Below the pieces are notes generated by a model, which did no database searches, had not been told where the DNA came from, and saw only the letters and a program-made list of their open reading frames with translations. Positions 62,396-64,000 of a DNA stretch of 64,000 nucleotides are shown one piece after another (positions within the stretch are counted from its first letter, which is position 1; every line of letters starts with the position of its first letter). Origin of the DNA: Facklamia sp050409585 (GTDB taxonomy: Bacteria; Bacillota; Bacilli; Lactobacillales; Aerococcaceae); the NCBI RefSeq assembly GCF_050409585.1, contig NZ_JBNUPE010000001.1, forward strand, positions 62,001 to 126,000, in the 5' to 3' direction. The translations under genes were made by a program, and so were the position numbers.

Positions 62396-63133
62396 TTAGC
62401 TTAGGACCTCCTTCACTTTATCATAATAACTTCCTACTAGTTCTTGGTCACGGTCGGTCAAATTATCAACTATATCTATTAAACCACCTTTTTCCATAAT
62501 TGCCACTCTGTCGCAAAGTTGCCTTACAAAACCCAATTCATGGGTCACCACTATAATTGTCATGTCGAATTGTTGATGTGCTGCTTTTAATATTTGAACA
62601 ATTTCATTCGTTCGCATGACATCCAAAGCAGAGGTCGGCTCATCACAAAGCAAAATTTTTGGTTTAGTAATTAACGCTCTTGCAATACCAACTCTTTGTT
62701 TTTGCCCCCCCGACAACTGACCAGGATATTGATCTTTTTTATCAGCTAGACCAACAAAATCAAGAACAGAATCAAGAGACAGGGCATTTGAATATTTAAA
62801 CAATTTAAGGGGTAAGGTGATATTTTCACCAACTGTTTTATTATTCAATAAATTAAAATGCTGAAAAATCATACCTACAGACTTACGATGGAGTCGCAGT
62901 TCTTCCTTGCTGAGTTGCAATAGATCTTGTCCATCAATTAATACCTTTCCTTTATCTGGTTTTTCTAAAAGATTAATAAACCTTAAAAGAGTCGATTTTC
63001 CAGCACCACTTTCTCCTACCAAACCAAAAATTTCCTTATTTTGGATCGTTAGGGAAATACCATCAACCGCTTTAACTTGTTTATTATTCAAATAGTAATG
63101 TTTAGCAACATCAAATAATTCGATCACAACCAA
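62396..63133 (-). CDS. MetN-type ATPase without the NIL domain
   Basis: 245 residues. Walker A GESGAGKST, LSGGQKQRVG and ILLCDEPTSALDV are intact. It ends right after the nucleotide-binding domain, unlike the first MetN (351 residues), so no ACT-like methionine feedback. Starts TTG at 63133 (or GTG at 63127) after AAAGGTGG. No T-box in front, only an extended -10 promoter. Confidence 0.9.
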   Translation of the reverse strand: MVVIELFDVAKHYYLNNKQVKAVDGISLTIQNKEIFGLVGESGAGKSTLLRFINLLEKPDKGKVLIDGQDLLQLSKEELRLHRKSVGMIFQHFNLLNNKTVGENITLPLKLFKYSNALSLDSVLDFVGLADKKDQYPGQLSGGQKQRVGIARALITKPKILLCDEPTSALDVMRTNEIVQILKAAHQQFDMTIIVVTHELGFVRQLCDRVAIMEKGGLIDIVDNLTDRDQELVGSYYDKVKEVLS

Positions 63134-63164
63134 TCACCACCTTTCTGCCACAAGTCATAAGAGC

Positions 63165-63173
63165 ATTATAACA
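63165..63173 (-). promoter_or_regulatory. extended -10 promoter of the second NlpA-type operon
   Basis: TGTTATAAT on the minus strand. Half-sites TTTCACA (63187-63193) and TGTGAAA (63216-63222) flank the -35 zone as a widely spaced inverted pair. Confidence 0.5.
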
Positions 63174-63303
63174 TAACTTTTTGATATTTCACATTAAATG
63201 AAGATTAAAAGATATTGTGAAAATATAAATTTAAACGTTGGTATAAATGCTTTTATTTAACTTTTTATTGTGATTGGTTTAAATTTAATTTAAAAATGTG
63301 CAC

Positions 63304-63335
63304 AAAAAAAGTAGTGGAGAAATATTCACTACTTT
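63304..63335 (-). terminator. thiT terminator
   Basis: AAAGTAGTG / CACTACTTT, followed by T7 on the minus strand. Confidence 0.85.
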
Positions 63336-63348
63336 AAATATAAACTTA

Positions 63349-63903
63349 TTATCTATATAGCTTACGATCGAATAAACGAGGGGCTGCTTGATAGACTAGG
63401 AATAGAATGATTGCCGAAGCAAAAGATGTTAATAAGGCACTCGCTCCATTCATGATAAATGAGAAGACTAAGGGTGACATCCCTTCAGGTGCATAAGATC
63501 CCCAATAAATATAGCCAGCCACAAAGTGCCAGAAGAAACGTGCAAATGTTCCAATGAAAGTTGCTAAAATTAAAGGCCAAGCTTTATTTTCAGACTGATA
63601 AAAACGCTCAGACATTAAGCCCGCAAAACCACCAAAAGCAAAAGCAAGGAGGTATTCAATTAATACCTGACTAACGCTTAAAAAATATACATTCCCTAGG
63701 GGGAAATGTAGCAAACCCCATAGAAAGCCGCAAAACAGCCCCCATTTAAATCCTCGTTTTAAGGATAAAATTGTCAATGGTACCATGCCTAAAGAAATCG
63801 TTAATGAAGCACCGAAATTTGTCGGTAATAAAGACAGGACCACTGCGATAGCAGCAAAAATAGCTGCTTCTACTAGAAGTAAAACATTTTTATTCTTTCC
63901 CAT
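63349..63903 (-). CDS. thiT: thiamine ECF transporter S component
   Basis: 184 residues, six helices, ThiT family, binds thiamine and works with the shared ECF-AA'T module (not in this window). Start at 63903 with AAGGAG 7 nt upstream. EAAIFAAIAVVLSLLP and the conserved GFLWGLLHFPLG and YLLAFAFGGFAGL segments fit, and W-rich FARFFWHFVAGYIYWGSYAPEGM is the ligand loop. Controlled by the TPP riboswitch upstream. Confidence 0.94.
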   Translation of the reverse strand: MGKNKNVLLLVEAAIFAAIAVVLSLLPTNFGASLTISLGMVPLTILSLKRGFKWGLFCGFLWGLLHFPLGNVYFLSVSQVLIEYLLAFAFGGFAGLMSERFYQSENKAWPLILATFIGTFARFFWHFVAGYIYWGSYAPEGMSPLVFSFIMNGASALLTSFASAIILFLVYQAAPRLFDRKLYR

Positions 63904-63949
63904 AAAAAAACTCCTTACATTTTTGCAAAGTAAAGAGAAAAGGCATAAA

Positions 63950-64000
63950 GTCCCTATTTCAAAGTAATTCCTACGCACGTTTGACCGTGATCAGGTTCAA
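63950..64000 (-). promoter_or_regulatory. TPP riboswitch, truncated by the window edge
   Basis: The minus strand shows the 3' part of the TPP aptamer, TTGAACCTGATC, then GTGCGTAGGAA, upstream of thiT. The 5' half (with the CTGAGA helix) would lie beyond 64000. Thiamine pyrophosphate would switch thiT off. Confidence 0.88.

Noticed and set aside
1..64000. CRISPR array, prophage or replication origin
   Set aside because: No regularly spaced repeats, phage structural genes or DnaA-box cluster were seen.

Overview
The window is low-GC Firmicutes DNA. I place it in Lactobacillales and tentatively near Aerococcaceae (family level is inference). Supporting signs are strong AGGAGG ribosome binding sites, a CtsR-ClpC pair without McsA/McsB, a SufCDSUB operon, a short 4.5S-type SRP RNA, a methionine T-box, many ABC importers, and no sporulation genes. 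There is no prophage, CRISPR array, rRNA or tRNA. Most genes are housekeeping or nutrient uptake.

Layout. 0-4 kb: acidic-tailed membrane protein and a T-box-controlled MetNIQ methionine importer. 4-8.5 kb: nitroreductase pseudogene, FAD oxidoreductase, MscL, MsmK-type ATPase, PucR/CdaR-type regulator. 8.5-18 kb: tag and a DUF218 protein, then the conserved replication/repair block read leftward (dnaX, ebfC, recR, tmk, darA, holB, yabA, trmN6, GIY-YIG, rsmI). 18-23.5 kb: sufCDSUB and a cold-shock gene. 23.7-29 kb: ugpBAECQ for glycerol-3-phosphate. 29.5-34 kb: SRP RNA, tadA, clpC, ctsR. 34-43.4 kb: class II ribonucleotide reductase with NrdR boxes, then an Opp peptide importer interrupted by a decayed tRNA-binding gene. 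43.4-49.2 kb: glycerate permease with a frameshifted kinase, a DUF4767 secreted protein, an OsmC protein, a CstR-type repressor divergent from a rhodanese, and an IS3-family remnant. 49-51.5 kb: antiporter behind a fluoride-type riboswitch, and an unassigned structured leader RNA in front of a YitT-family gene. 51.5-59 kb: yaaA, a small XRE island flanked by duplicated debris, and a Dpp-type peptide importer. 59-64 kb: BrnQ, a second NlpA-type importer, and ThiT behind a TPP riboswitch cut by the window edge.

How it fits together. The window is dominated by import of methionine, peptides, branched-chain amino acids, glycerol-3-phosphate, glycerate and thiamine, typical of a fastidious fermentative coccus or rod. 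RNA-level control is rich: T-box, fluoride and TPP riboswitches, plus two unassigned structured RNAs. Decay is visible in at least six places: nitroreductase nonsense codon, glycerate kinase frameshift, tRNA-binding pseudogene, IS remnant, frameshifted DUF6442-like gene, and yaaA/dppF fragments.

The most notable points are: (1) four of five substrate-binding proteins lack a lipobox; (2) the fluoride-type riboswitch on an antiporter, back to back with an orphan leader RNA; (3) a candidate -1 frameshift site in dnaX; (4) an IS3-family remnant inside the loop of a terminator; (5) a duplication scar around the XRE island.
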